DNA from: Ficedula albicollis
Lineage: Eukaryota; Chordata; Aves; Passeriformes; Muscicapidae
Length of the DNA stretch: 64,000 nt
Assembly: GCF_000247815.1 (NCBI RefSeq)
Contig: NC_021681.1
Span: forward strand, 9,674,567-9,738,566
Direction: 5' to 3'
Each line of letters starts with the position of its first letter. Position 1 is the stretch's first letter. Made by a program: the position numbers and the translations under genes. Below, piece after piece: positions 1 to 14,872 of this stretch. The notes beneath the pieces were generated by a model. That model was not told where the DNA came from and made no database searches. It saw only the letters and a list, made by a program, of their open reading frames with translations.

Positions 1-1256
1 CTCATTTGTAATGCAATAACCTGTGGATGTTGTATATGGGAACTCCAACACCCAAGGACAGGTTTAGCCCATGTAGAAGAACTTCTTCAGCTGGATAAAA
101 GTTGTGAAAATGGAATGAGGGAAGAGGAAAATATGCTTTTCCCAGCAATTTAAAAACACAGTACTTTAGAACACTTTTGGCTGGTTTTAGAAAAAAATAT
201 CATTTAACATTAGCCTTGAATGATCACAGCACAAGATTAACTCAGCTTTTGATTATTTTGTCCATCATTAACATCCATCCAGATAAAGACATCAAAGAGT
301 GGGGTTGTGGCTGTAAGACAGAGCACATTCTCAGCGTGACACCTGTGGCACAGAAGATGTAAAAGGCAGCACTGGGAACAGGGATCTGAGGAAGCAGAGG
401 AGCAGGAAATGTTCCTTTCTCAGGTATCCATTAGTGATGGTAGCGTGGTGCAAAGGGAATTGAAGGCTGTGAGAAGCCTGTGTTACAAAACACAGGATTT
501 TCAAATGTAGCTGAAGTAGAGTTCAGGTCATGTACAACATGTTCACAAATGATCAGGCAGTTTGTGCCAGTTTCATTGACGGTCTCTTCATTTTAATGAC
601 AGCAATCTGAATAAGATTGGTTTTGATAGGATTGTGAATCAGATTAACAGAGGTTGGAGAGGGGACTGAGATCAAGTTTATGGTAGTATAATATATAAAA
701 AAACATAATACACAAATAAGACACCAAACAGAAATGAAGTAGTGATTTAGCTGGAATCAGGCAAGAAAAATCTGCTAGTATTGTCAAATACATCACAAGT
801 AATATTTTCTGCAAAGCCCAAATGATTCTGGTAGCCTACATCTTATTCCCAAAAGTCTAGCCTAATACATTCAAGAAAATTAATTTGGGTTAATTAAAAA
901 GACAAATTTAAAATGCATTAGGATATATCCACATAGTGAAAAACTATCAAGCTACCAAACACTACACTGTGGTAGCTTTTGCATGTCCCTAGCCTGCTGC
1001 AAAGTGGAACACATTAATTGGAACCATCATGAAAGTATAATATTATTTTTTGAGTCTTTTTTTCCTTTTAATTCAGGCAAGATTTCTTTTGCTTTTTTCT
1101 TTGTTGTGCCTTAGTTATGTGTTAAGCTAAAACAAATGCTGCTAACAAAGAGCAGTCTCATTACTTTATATATGCACACATTCACAGCTCCTTATTTCTG
1201 GAAAAACTTTTTTATCATCTGCCTTTACTGCTACACTTTGTGGGAATTGAACAGAA

Positions 1257-2453
<1,197 letters not shown>

Positions 2454-3398
2454 TGAGGTATCAATTACCTTCTAGAAATACAAGCTAGGTTTAGTGTATG
2501 TGATAAATTTTGTTTCTGAACAAGTTTGTTGAGTCTGCTTAGGACAAAAACTGACTTCACTTAAACATTTAATGAGGCATTTTATTAACCCTAACATTTA
2601 ATGAGATGTTTTATTAGCTCTTTATGCAAAGTGAACAAAATGCAATTTGCATTTCTTTATTGTTTAATTCATAAAGGATAATTTCCAAGAAACCCTTGAC
2701 CTCTCATTTCAAATTAATTTCATCACAATGTTTTGATTTATAATTTCAAACACAAGGTTTCTCTAAGTAACCAGTGTGGAAAGGATCCATATGTGTGAGA
2801 TACTTTGTCATTCCTTGAATTCACAGAAATCTGGTGAAGAGATGCATGAAATTCTAACAATAGAATGGAGTTCAGATAAATCACTAGGATTACCTCAACA
2901 GCAGAATTTACAGTTTGTGTATGAGTATTTTCCTTCGCAGTTAGTGCTAAGACAATTGTTGTGCTTTGTGCAAGAAGGTACTATAAATGAAAAGGTCTTG
3001 ATTCATCACTTTGTCGCTGCAATTACCTCACTGTCATTCCAGTATGACTGTCCAGGATCTTAATTGTTCTTTTGGAACCAAAAGGAGTTCATTTTGATAT
3101 TTAGTGTTATGTTGTTAGCAACTCTTTGGGTCTTTAAAATCTCACAGTGATATTTGAAAAGTATAATATTTAAAAATGGAAAGTCTCCTGTCCCAAAGAG
3201 TTTGGGAAAGAACAGATGTCTCGGAGGAAGGAAAATGCTCACTAGTTACTTAATCCTGGAGTGTCAGAGCATTCTGGGGGAAGTCTAGAAGTGTTTTGAG
3301 TTGAGTGGTATTTTTATAGTGTTCTATTGATGCAATACCAGAGAAAACCAGCAACAAGCTGGTCCCAGGAAATCCGTTCCAGGATTATGACACTGTAA

Positions 3399-4598
<1,200 letters not shown>

Positions 4599-5054
4599 TA
4601 ATAATATCTGCTAGTGTACTTTCCTAAATCAAATGCTTGCAAAAATTAGATAACTCAGAATTCTGAATTCCTTAGAAATGTCTTGTAATGAAAAAAAAAT
4701 TATTATTGCTAAAATTGCTTTAGTCTTCAAATGATTATGTTTCTAAGGTTTTTAATTATGCATACTGCACTTAGAAGTACTATTCGTGCCTTGGTCTCAC
4801 AAAAAGAGGGGGTTCTCACTAATCTTTCCACAGCTGTAAAAGTTCCGGGTGAGTTGGGATCTTCCCACCTTTTCACATCCTTCTTTTCTTGATGGATGCT
4901 AAGACAGTAAGCAGCTTGTAGCAAAATAACCAAAGAGTAGCTGTTGAGGATTATTTGCAAAGATCCACTGATTGCCCGTAACTTGGCCAAAAATCCTGGA
5001 AAATATGATGGCAACCAAAGGTACCAATTTAACCTTAGTTAAGCTTGGGGCAAA

Positions 5055-5113
5055 GGTTAAGGTTGATGATCTTGGATGGCTTTTCCAGCTTAAATGATTC
5101 TGTGATTCTGTGT
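5055..5113 (+). mobile_element. CR1 LINE 3' end, short relic
   Basis: AAGGTTGATGATCTTGGATGG followed by TTTTCCAGCTTAAATGATTC and a repeated ATTCTGTG tail matches the conserved 3' terminus of avian CR1 retroposons, which end in ATTCTATG-like octamers. Its 5' limit is unclear because 5' truncation and decay are usual for CR1. Confidence 0.7.
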
Positions 5114-6048
5114 AAAGTATTCCTCTCCTTCCATGCTGTGCTGTGGAATATCTCTTTCAGTTGGACTGGCGTGACCAGTTGGAAGGATGTGCTGTGAATC
5201 AATCTGAAATCCAACATAACCTATAAACCCACACAGGAAGAAATGCACAGAAGGAAGCTGTGCAGGAAAACCTTAAGCCAATATTGACTTCATATTCTGT
5301 GTCATAAAATCAGTGTTCCATATGCATCCAGGTTTACACCATGTACACCCTGTACTTCCAAGCTAGTGGAATATGGAAACTCCTTTTGAAATCAACAGGA
5401 GTCACATGTGTGAAAGCAGAACCTGGCACCAGTATTTCTGTTGCAAATGTTCCTGTTCAGTGGATATTCCTGCAGTGGAAGGTCATTCTAACACCTCCTG
5501 TCTCAGTGCAAAGCAGACTTGGGATGCTTTCTCCTCCACTTCAGTAAAATCTTTTTATGACTTTGAATTGTTGACACCTGCCTAATGAAAACACTGTCTT
5601 GGGAGAGCAGCTGATCTCATGTTTGTGTAGGTACTACATTATGGCTATTGACACCTCTAACATATTCAGCATGGTATGATAAACTGCACTGGTGTATACC
5701 TGATAAAAGAGAGTCTTCTGGTTTCCAGGCTACAGTATCACTAGGGAAGGAAATCGAATTCCACACTGTGTTTGTGGTTGTGTTTGTGCCACTCTGTTAT
5801 GTCACTCATTGCAGTGTGGTCACAGCACTCTGGGGATGCTCAGGGTGCCCAGCAGGACACCCCCTCTGGCTTTCCACGGGCAGAGCTGTCTGCCTTGCAC
5901 CTCTGCAGCTGACTGAGGACATGCCTGTGTTAAGAATGGAGAAGCTTGCTGGCAATGGGTTAGGCTGGCCTACAGTTCACCCCTCCTGACTTACTGGCTC
6001 CACTTCTCCAGCCTCAGTATTATTCTTATTTGTCTCTGTCCACATCAG

Positions 6049-6078
6049 GAATAACAACTCTGCAATCGGAAGGTAAAG
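6049..6078 (+). other. NYAP2: Candidate cassette microexon (24 or 30 nt) in NYAP2
   Basis: A pyrimidine-rich tract and acceptor (TTTGTCTCTGTCCACATCAG) precede GAATAACAACTCTGCAATCG, followed by two overlapping donors, AAG|GTAAAG after 6072 and AAG|GTGAGA after 6078. Both lengths are multiples of three and fit the phase 1 to phase 1 boundary between the flanking NYAP2 exons without a stop. They would insert RITTLQSE or RITTLQSEGK, then E in place of the junction K. This is inference from splice signals only, and short AG...GT pairs arise often by chance. Confidence 0.2.
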
Positions 6079-7705
6079 GTGAGAATAGAGTTAGCAAGAT
6101 ACTGGGAATACTAGTTGGTGCAGCAGCTTGCTTAATTTGCTTTTACTGTTTTCATGGCCTGTAGTCATTAATCCTGTTTTATGAAAGTTTCAGCTCCATG
6201 ATTCAGTACAGTTTCATTAATTGATTGCAGTAGTAAAACTACACCGGATTTGTGTGCTGGATGGAAGCAAGTTTGTATCTAAAAGGCAAGATGATTCTTG
6301 TAATTGGGAACAATTATGAGGGATGTGATGTAACATTTATAAATAATTTCAGTGAAGTGCTAGGAAGATTTTGGCAGATGATACGAACATTAATTAATAT
6401 GTTTCTTATTCATAAATCCAGAAATCCCCTTTAAATCCCATGCTACACCAGTTCTACCCAATGAGGTTTGTATGCTCACCAGTGTAAGCAAGTTTGGAAT
6501 CTGAAGAAATTCCTGCCATGAATATTCCAAGTCCTGGGAAATTTCAGCATATCTGTGCTGCTGTCTCATACCTATATGCAGAGTGTGTTTCTATATTCTA
6601 CTCGACTGAAATTGCATGCAAAACTTTCAGAGGACTTTTCACTGATAAATTTAAGCTAAATCTTACCAGATCAGTACCAAGAACAGCCTTGTTGGCCTCT
6701 CAAGGAGCACTCTCTTTGCTCCTTAGGAAGTAGAAATGTGCTCCTTATTGGCTACAAATTGTAAGAGCAAGATAGATATTGATAGATATTGAATATAAAT
6801 TGGTGTTCATTTATTTAAGAAAAACACATTCATGTTATAAATAGACATCAGTGGTGAAAAGACTCTGGAGTGCAGCTGTGTTGAGTAAATGAACAGACTG
6901 CCATCTAATCCGATTGTAATTTGTCTGGTATTTACAGTGAGACTTAATCCTGTGGGATTACTGCCCTGAGCAAGAATCAGGTTGTGTTCAGATATTGCAG
7001 AGGTAGAAGACACTCTAAGTTTTATAGAGAACCCATACAAGTCTGGCACTTTATGTCTTTCAATTCTACATTGGAATGATGCACCATAAAGAATCTAAAT
7101 TGGTGGATTTGAACACAGCATTTGACCAGACTGCCATATTTACACGTCATGATTTACATGAAGATAGGCAGGGGAGGCTACTCATCTGATATGTAAAGAA
7201 ACCTTGATCCTGCAAATCACTCTGGAAGCCTAAGGCACCCACATCATTCTGGGCTGTTTGTTTGAAGCAGTGGGAGAGCAAATGCAGAGAGGGACTAACT
7301 GCCCTGTCAGGGTAATTAGTACTTAGCATACGGAAGATTTCCATAATCTGGATGATAATAAACATACAAAAAAGAAGATATATGACTTACAAACTCATGC
7401 TAGGAAATTAAAAATATTTGCTTCTAAAATACAGAATTATTCTGACCACATCTCGAGAAACCTTCTATTTGAACTCTCCAAGACTACCCCCTGTGACTTG
7501 TCTGAAGTTCTCACTACCATATGCTAGTCTGAAACAAAAGCACAATACTAAATTTTATGTTCAGCTTAGTCTATTTGGAAAATATTTCAGCAATGACAGA
7601 GGTAATTGTCTCATCTTTATGGTTACTGCAACTCGCTTTGTGAAACTTTAACATGTGACTCCAAACTCCAAATGTATTTGCTGGCTTTTAATTTATGTCA
7701 TTTTT

Positions 7706-7846
7706 GAGTGGGTTTTTGTTTTGCTTTCTTTTGTTTTGTTTTTTTTTGTTTGTTTGTTTTTGTTTTGTTTTGTTTTTTTGTTTTTTGTTTTTTGTTTTGG
7801 TTTGATTTGTTTGGTTTGTTTTTGGGTTTTGTTTTTTTTTTTTTTG
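7706..7846 (+). repeat. T/G low-complexity tract (TTTTG-like)
   Basis: About 140 bases of almost only T and G on the + strand, built from TTTTG, TTTG and T runs and ending in a T homopolymer. Open frames here encode only F/C/V or K/N/Q biased strings and are artefacts of composition. There is no adjacent element to which it is clearly a tail. Confidence 0.85.
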
Positions 7847-9511
7847 AGCAAGTAGGACTGCACGAAAATTATTTCCAGACAAAAGCTTTAGGATATGACT
7901 AAAGTTGCCCTTTTAGCCTTTCTGTATTATTTTCTTCACTTTTCTGCCATTTTTCTTTTTTTATCCCTCTCCATTTTATTTCTTTGGAGTTCATTTGTGT
8001 TATTGAGAAATTGGGATAAATCAGTGGTACTAAGGAGTCTGTCACCTCAGGGCCACATTTTCTGAGAATATGAGCTTCCATTGAAACTCCAAACATTGAT
8101 GAACACACTCAACATCCACTGGCTGCAACTGTGATGTGCCAATCTGGATTTTATAAGCAGCTCACTTATTGTCCTGCTTTCTAAAAACCCTTTTGTCTGC
8201 TTTTAATATATTAAATATGTATTACAGACAATTATGAAAGCAGGAAGAAAATAACAATGAAAAGTAAATTGTAAGGCCAAATCACAAATGAAAAGAATTG
8301 GTGAAACATTATGAAAAAAATGCAAAAATATGGAGACAACACTACATAAAACTGAAGGAAGGTGTAGAACATGAAGAATGTGAAAGAGTGAAAAAGATAA
8401 ATATTACTAATAGTCACTGCCTGTTCCTATATCCTTTCTGTGTTTGTGTGGGATAACATGGCAGCATGCCTTAACACTTGGCAGACCCCTGTGAAATACA
8501 ATGTCAGTCCTCAGTGGTTAGAAAGAAATTATTTAAAGGGTACCAACACTGCAGGGTGTCCTTGGGCTGCTGCATTGTGCCCTTTTCTGCAGCATCTGGA
8601 AGGTGTTTAAGTATGGCCACTCGACCCAGCTGTGTGGCACCACACATTCCCTGTGTTTCACTGTGCACACCAAGTGTCTGTGTTCCCGTGTCCTTCAGTG
8701 CAGAGGGATCCGTGGGGAGAGAGGAAGGGAATGGTCTGAAGCTTTTCTGGAGTTGTATTTGCTGCTTCTGTCATTTCTGCACCATAGAAACACGCTGTAC
8801 TCCATGAGGAACTAGCACTGGAGTCGTGCCTGAAGGCATCTCCACATCCTACAGAGCAGAACAGAGGCTGCTGTGCATCTGCACTGCACTGGCTTTCAGG
8901 CTGTGTGTGGCTCCAAGGCTTTCTTTGTGAATTGGTCCTGTAAACCCTTGTCAGAACCAGCCTTTCTTTCTGCATATTGATTGTTTCCGTATGTTAAAGC
9001 TTCAGTTTCCTCACAGTTTCCTGGGAGCTTCATGCCAGTTTCAAGTGATTATTGCAAACATTCATGCTAATGAACTGCACAAGAGAGCCATGACCTCAGC
9101 TGTGTGCTCTGACTCCAGATGAGCACAAGGTGTGAGATCAGAACAAGTGTTGCACAGCAGCTCAGGTTTTTGTTTTCCTAAGCTGCTCTGCAGGGCTTCA
9201 GAGCTGCTTTGGCGTTTGCCTACATGGGCTTTCCAGCTTCTAGTCACATAAAGGGAGGAAATTTGTGAACGTGCTACTTTGAAAAATCAGCTATAGTGAT
9301 TTAAAATTGGGATAATTATTAACATTTTCTGTTCCTGGCTGGTACTGAATTAAGAACATAAAGGTATGAAATAGTGTGAGGAGAGGAGGGATGCTGAAGT
9401 AGCTCAGTTAAAAAGGAGTTTAGGCTGATTTCAGGCAGCTGAGACACAAAGTAGAATTTTTTTTCCTCTTTTTTTTTTTTATGCTGCTACTTTCCAGGAA
9501 GCTAGAAATCC

Positions 9512-9666
9512 CAGAGAAGTATTGGATGTCCCATCCCTGGTAGTGTCCAAGGCCAGACTGGATGGGCCCTTGAGCAATCTGATCTAGTGAATGGCATCCC
9601 TGTCTGTGGCAGAGAGATTGAAACTAGATGATCTTTAAGGTCCCTTCTAATCCAGGTCATTCTATG
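9512..9666 (+). mobile_element. CR1 LINE 3' fragment (copy 1)
   Basis: GGATGTCCCATCCCTGG, GGCCAGACTGGATGGGCCC, TTGAGCAATCTGATCTAGTG and GATGATCTTTAAGGTCCCTT in that order are the last ~150 bp of an avian CR1, ending ATTCTATG. It is 5' truncated, as most CR1 copies are. Confidence 0.9.
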
Positions 9667-9965
9667 TTTCACAGTCAGCTTTGGGTTTCCTGTTAGATAG
9701 AACAGTGTGATGCAGAACAGAGTTTGGGAGATGCATCAAGTGAAAATTTACCCCACGGGGGCCCATTTAACCTCTATCTTCATGCATTAAGTCCAAAATG
9801 AGGGACATAGGGCAGGATTTTAGTTGATGTATTTCTAATAGAGTTGGGATGAGAAATGTTCTCCCTAAGGAGGGTGAAATTGGGATGGCATTGTGTGCAT
9901 ACCTTCTCATTTGTACACTTGCTCTTTTTTTTTTATGCTGCTGCTTTCCAGGAAGCTAGAAATCC

Positions 9966-10120
9966 CAGAGAAGTATTGGATGTCCCATCCCTGGTAGTGT
10001 CCAAGGCCAGACTGGATGGGCCCTTGAGCAATCTGATCTAGTGAATGGCATCCCTGTCTGTGGCAGAGAGATTGAAACTAGATGATCTTTAAGGTCCCTT
10101 CTAATCCAGGTCATTCTATG
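9966..10120 (+). mobile_element. CR1 LINE 3' fragment (copy 2, by segmental duplication)
   Basis: This matches the fragment 454 bases upstream with the same diagnostic substitutions and the same ends. It was copied with the surrounding block rather than inserted independently. Confidence 0.9.
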
Positions 10121-11663
10121 TTTCACAGTCAGCTTTGGGTTTCCTGTTAGATAGAACAGTGTGATGCAGAACAGAGTTTGGGAGATGCATCAAGTGAAAA
10201 TTTACCCCACGGGGGCCCATTTAACCTCTATCTTCATGCATTAAGTCCAAAATGAGGGACATAGGGCAGGATTTTAGTTGATGTATTTCTAATAGAGTTG
10301 GGATGAGAAATGTTCTCCCTAAGGAGGGTGAAATTGGGATGGCATTGTGTGCATACCTTCTCATTTGTACACTTGCTCAGCCTCTACTGTCCTAAAGAGG
10401 AAAACTTGCCTGCAAGATGAGGCTGGCCATAAAAACCATTTTAGATACTTCATTACATCCATTGCTCAACTACTGCACAGCTGAGTCAGCATAAGAGACT
10501 AAAATTTGAATGCCTACCTCATTCCTAACCTCTAGGTTAATATTTTTTCCATACTTTTATCTAAAGGTATGTCAGCCCAATTCTCTGTCCCTTTCCTGCA
10601 TTGTAGTAATTGATTCTGTGCAATATGAGTGTTATATTCAGTCTAATGAGACAGCTACAGCTTTTCAGTTATTCTTGAACCTTTGAGCCAGATGTGTACT
10701 GATTTCTCTATCACTGAAGAAGTATCCATTTCCCTAATAGTAAGCTTTTATAATCTGATGAGCCATGATATGTGTGGGATTAAATGAGATGACCAAAACA
10801 GTCACATCTCATTTGACAGTCCTGAAAGTAGGTCTGAAAGCAAACACTCAGTGGAAGCAGGGGAAAGTGCCAGAGGAAAAGGTAAAGCGAACACCAGCTT
10901 TGAGGAGAATGACACTCGTCCACCCCTGGAAGGATATGATCTTACCACAGTTAATTCCTTTTAGTCAAACCCCAAGAGGGCTATGCTGCTATATTCCCAT
11001 CTACCAAGATATCAGCAAGCCAAGGAGTTACAGCATCAGAAATGCTTTCTGCAGGTGCTCCCTTGTGAGTGCATATTTGGGGCAAGAGCTGTGAACACCT
11101 GCACCCACAAAGGTCATGGTCTGCCAGGGTCACTTGGGTCTCCACAGCTCTGTCCTTCCCTAAGGGACAGGTCTATTGGGGGCTGTGCCATGCTGTGGGA
11201 CAGCACTGAAAATGCCTGAAGTATACACATGGAGATGACCAGATGTGGTCAGCATCCTGCAGAAGCCAAATTTCTGGGAAAAACCAAGATCCACTTTGCA
11301 GTACAGTGGTCTTGAGTGCTGCTTCAGCCACGCCTGCTGTTGTCCTTCCACAGCAGTCCTTAAGTCCCTAGCAAAGGAAAGTGTGCACTGGACTAAGTAC
11401 CTTGGGCTTGATCAGCTAATCTGGCCAGGAGACTCTTGTTGAAGCTGACATGTGCTCCCCAATTAGCAATCACAGACAATAATTGGAAAGAAAAATCATA
11501 ATGTGCTCAGCTAAGCCCATGAAAGGCAGGAAAACATTGTTTCACCTGGGCTTGTTTACTCTAAAGGGGAAGCAGTGAGCTGTAAAGCAAAGGTACAAAA
11601 GGGAAATGTGTGGAAGCACCCACAACAGCCCTGTGGCACCTTGCACATTCCAGTATGATAATT

Positions 11664-13239
11664 CCATGCCACAGCTCCACCATCAGTGCCCCATTCTGCA
11701 TTGCAGGACAATTCCAAGTAATTCCATTTTTTCTCAGCACCAAGGGTGATGTCAGGTTATAGAGCTTGTTTCCAATGGATTAATCAATGGACACCTGTTC
11801 CTTGATTGAAATGCATGCTGTGTGTTTATTTTCTTGCTGCTTTCACTAAAGTGAGTATGGCCATTTTAAGGGCATTCATCATTCAATTCATTGATGGGAT
11901 GTTCCTCCATGGTTAGGATGAAGGAATGTCTTTGTTAGAAGCAGTTATTAAAATAGAAAACAAGCATTTTGAGACTATATGCGATACTTTTGCTAATTGG
12001 TGCCATGGCATTGTCTCCTAATTCAGCAATTTAGGTTCATCAGGAAATCAGGCCCTCCCGGGATTCTGAGGGTATGCAGAAGCATTCAAGAAGACATAAT
12101 TTCATAAATAATTGCTCAGGTTATTCTGGAAACAGCTGCTGTCTCTGATTGATGTATACAGATTTATTTATTCCTTCTGTTTATATTACTCAACTGCTTG
12201 AGAAAATTTATTTTTCTGAAGAAGAAATAAACTTGTAAGGGGTAAAAAAAGAAAAAAAGATAAAGCTGTTCTCTCTCTTATATTTCAAGTAAAAGATGGT
12301 TTCAAGTAAAGAAATGAGAAAACATTCTCTTTAGGTTTAATGTATAGTAAGATGTGAGAGGTCTGAAAGTTGTTAAAAATAGAGGGTGAAAAATGCCTTA
12401 AATTCACTTACTGGCAGCCAGTTCACTGTATTGTAAATAAGCAAAGGAACACCATGCCACAGCTCCACCATCAGTGCCCCATTCTGCATTGCAGGACAAT
12501 TCCAAGTAATTCCATTTTTTCTCAGCACCAAGGGTGATGTCAGGTTATAGAGCTTGTTTCCAATGGATTAATCAATGGACACCTGTTCCTTGATTGAAAT
12601 GCATGCTGTGTGTTTATTTTCTTGCTGCTTTCACTAAAGTGAGTATGGCCATTTTAAGGGCATTCATCATTCAATTCATTGATGGGATGTTCCTCCATGG
12701 TTAGGATGAAGGAATGTCTTTGTTAGAAGCAGTTATTAAAATAGAAAACAAGCATTTTGAGACTATATGCGATACTTTTGCTAATTGGTGCCATGGCATT
12801 GTCTCCTAATTCAGCAATTTAGGTTCATCAGGAAATCAGGCCCTCCCGGGATTCTGAGGGTATGCAGAAGCATTCAAGAAGACATAATTTCATAAATAAT
12901 TGCTCAGGTTATTCTGGAAACAGCTGCTGTCTCTGATTGATGTATACAGATTTATTTATTCCTTCTGTTTATATTACTCAACTGCTTGAGAAAATTTATT
13001 TTTCTGAAGAAGAAATAAACTTGTAAGGGGTAAAAAAAGAAAAAAAGATAAAGCTGTTCTCTCTCTTATATTTCAAGTAAAAGATGGTTTCAAGTAAAGA
13101 AATGAGAAAACATTCTCTTTAGGTTTAATGTATAGTAAGATGTGAGAGGTCTGAAAGTTGTTAAAAATAGAGGGTGAAAAATGCCTTAAATTCACTTACT
13201 GGCAGCCAGTTCAATGTATTGTAAATAAGCAAAGGAACA
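11664..13239. repeat. 788-bp tandem duplication (two copies)
   Basis: Copy 1 is 11664-12451 and copy 2 is 12452-13239. The only difference I noticed is GCCAGTTCACTG versus GCCAGTTCAATG near the ends. The junction reads GCAAAGGAACA|CCATGCC with no shared bases at either outer boundary, so it looks blunt. The unit is AT-rich intronic sequence with no recognisable gene or mobile element. Confidence 0.92.
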
Positions 13240-14862
13240 TATGCTGCACTTAAGGACGTGGATAATGATAGGTTCTCAGTTTTAAGTGCCATTGATTTTC
13301 CCTACTCCCTTGAACAGAGCTTTCTAAGCCAGAGAAATATCTTGACCTTTAGACCAAATTCTCAGCACTTATAAATCACCGTTTTTTATTTGAAATCGGG
13401 AGAGGTACTCCAGTTTATGCCATCTGTGTCTCTGGCTTCAAGAAAATAAATGTGTCCTTTGTGACTAGAACAGCTTGTATTCAAAATGGTGCAGTGGTAC
13501 AGCAGGACGCTGAATTGGAGAGTTTATTGCCTTTCTGTTTCAAGCAGGACCACACAATTTATGACCAATTTATGGGTGCTCAATCTTAATGGCAAGAAAT
13601 GCTTAATCTGGTGATGTTTTTCATAAGCATATATTGGCTTCAACAAAACTGCTAAAAACATTTTCTTAAAGTTTCCCAACTGGCTTTTTCAGGCGATGTG
13701 GCATCAGTGTAGGGTAGCAGGTCCTATTGGGAAAGAATTAAGGAAAAAAAAAAAGGGAAGATAGGAATGGAAGTACTTTGATTTAATAGAATGGTGCAGG
13801 GTTATTTATGTTTCCTCCACTCAGGAAGTTGGCACAGACACATCGGATAAAGTCAGCTGGGCTGGCAGTGCCAGTGGCTTGAGAGCACAAGCTGCCAGCT
13901 CGTTCAGAACTTCTCATTATAACCAAGCATCAGACCTGGAAATGCATCTTTTTCTGAATTAAGAGTCAGATTTCCTTTCCATTACAATTTGGTGCTTTTG
14001 TCCAGTTTGAGGCCATTTCCTCATTTGTTTTCTTTAGCCTGGGAGAAGAGATAATATTCTTATAAAGAGTCTTGGGTTTTTAATGGAGGAAAGGTAGATG
14101 TGCTCCGCTGAAATTTTCTCTGGACCTTCCAAGACTCTATCAGTAATAGGATAAATCTAAGTGTCAGAAATGGTTTTGTTTGGGTTATACATGTAAATGA
14201 CTCAAATACAAAACTATGAAATTGTTGGGGTGTACAAACATGCTAGGTATAGATAAGGTGAGAAGTACAGAAACACTGAGGTAATAATTGTGAGGATAAT
14301 CATGCATATTAAAAAATCAGGTTCCTTTACATTCAATTTGATGTGAAGGTTCATGTTCCTTTCACTCCTCTGAATAGAATTATCCATCCCTAATAATTAT
14401 TTTATTGTTAAGACAGTAACATGCAATTAGCACTTTAAGAATGAGTAAGGAGAACCATTGTTCTTATAACTACTCATCTGCAAGAGAGAAGCTGTGTGTT
14501 TAATTTTACTGAAGATGGCAATTACTTTATTTTTGTGTGTGAATTTGACTTAGTGACTCAAAAAGTACCTTCTTCCAGGAAATCTGTAGCTAATTTACTG
14601 CTTCAGCAATATTTGTGCAATTTTTATGTAGTTTGCATGTGCTGTAATACAGAGAGCCTTGTGCCAGCCACAGTAGCTGCTCTGCACACTGAAAGCAATA
14701 ATAGTAAGGCCTTGCAAGCACAGACATTGGCCAGAGCTGTTACAGGACCATCTGCAATTCTACTTATTTCCTCGATTTCGGAAGTCTCTGCTGGCATGGT
14801 TTCACAGTTGCTTTTCTAGCAAGAATAAAACCAGTTCACAAAATGAAACCTCTAATTAGAAA

Positions 14863-14872
14863 GGGGGGGGGG
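14863..14872 (+). repeat. G10 homopolymer
   Basis: A ten-base G run in AT-rich intron sequence. It is a short homopolymer prone to length variation. Confidence 0.9.

Larger units (their letters stand above)
9471..10378. repeat. 454-bp tandem duplication (two copies)
   Basis: Copy 1 spans 9471-9924 and copy 2 spans 9925-10378. The only substitution I noticed is GCTGCTACTTT versus GCTGCTGCTTT near the start. Each copy begins in a T run, and the left flank is also T-rich, so T-tract homology could have mediated the event. A CR1 fragment is carried inside and therefore appears twice. Confidence 0.9.

Noticed and set aside
2776..3063. 95-codon plus-strand frame just upstream of the large NYAP2 exon
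   Set aside because: Not recognisable as NYAP2 sequence, lacks convincing exon boundaries, and frames of this length occur by chance.
7655..7902. Hydrophobic F/C/V-rich frames suggesting membrane proteins
   Set aside because: They arise from the TTTTG low-complexity tract.
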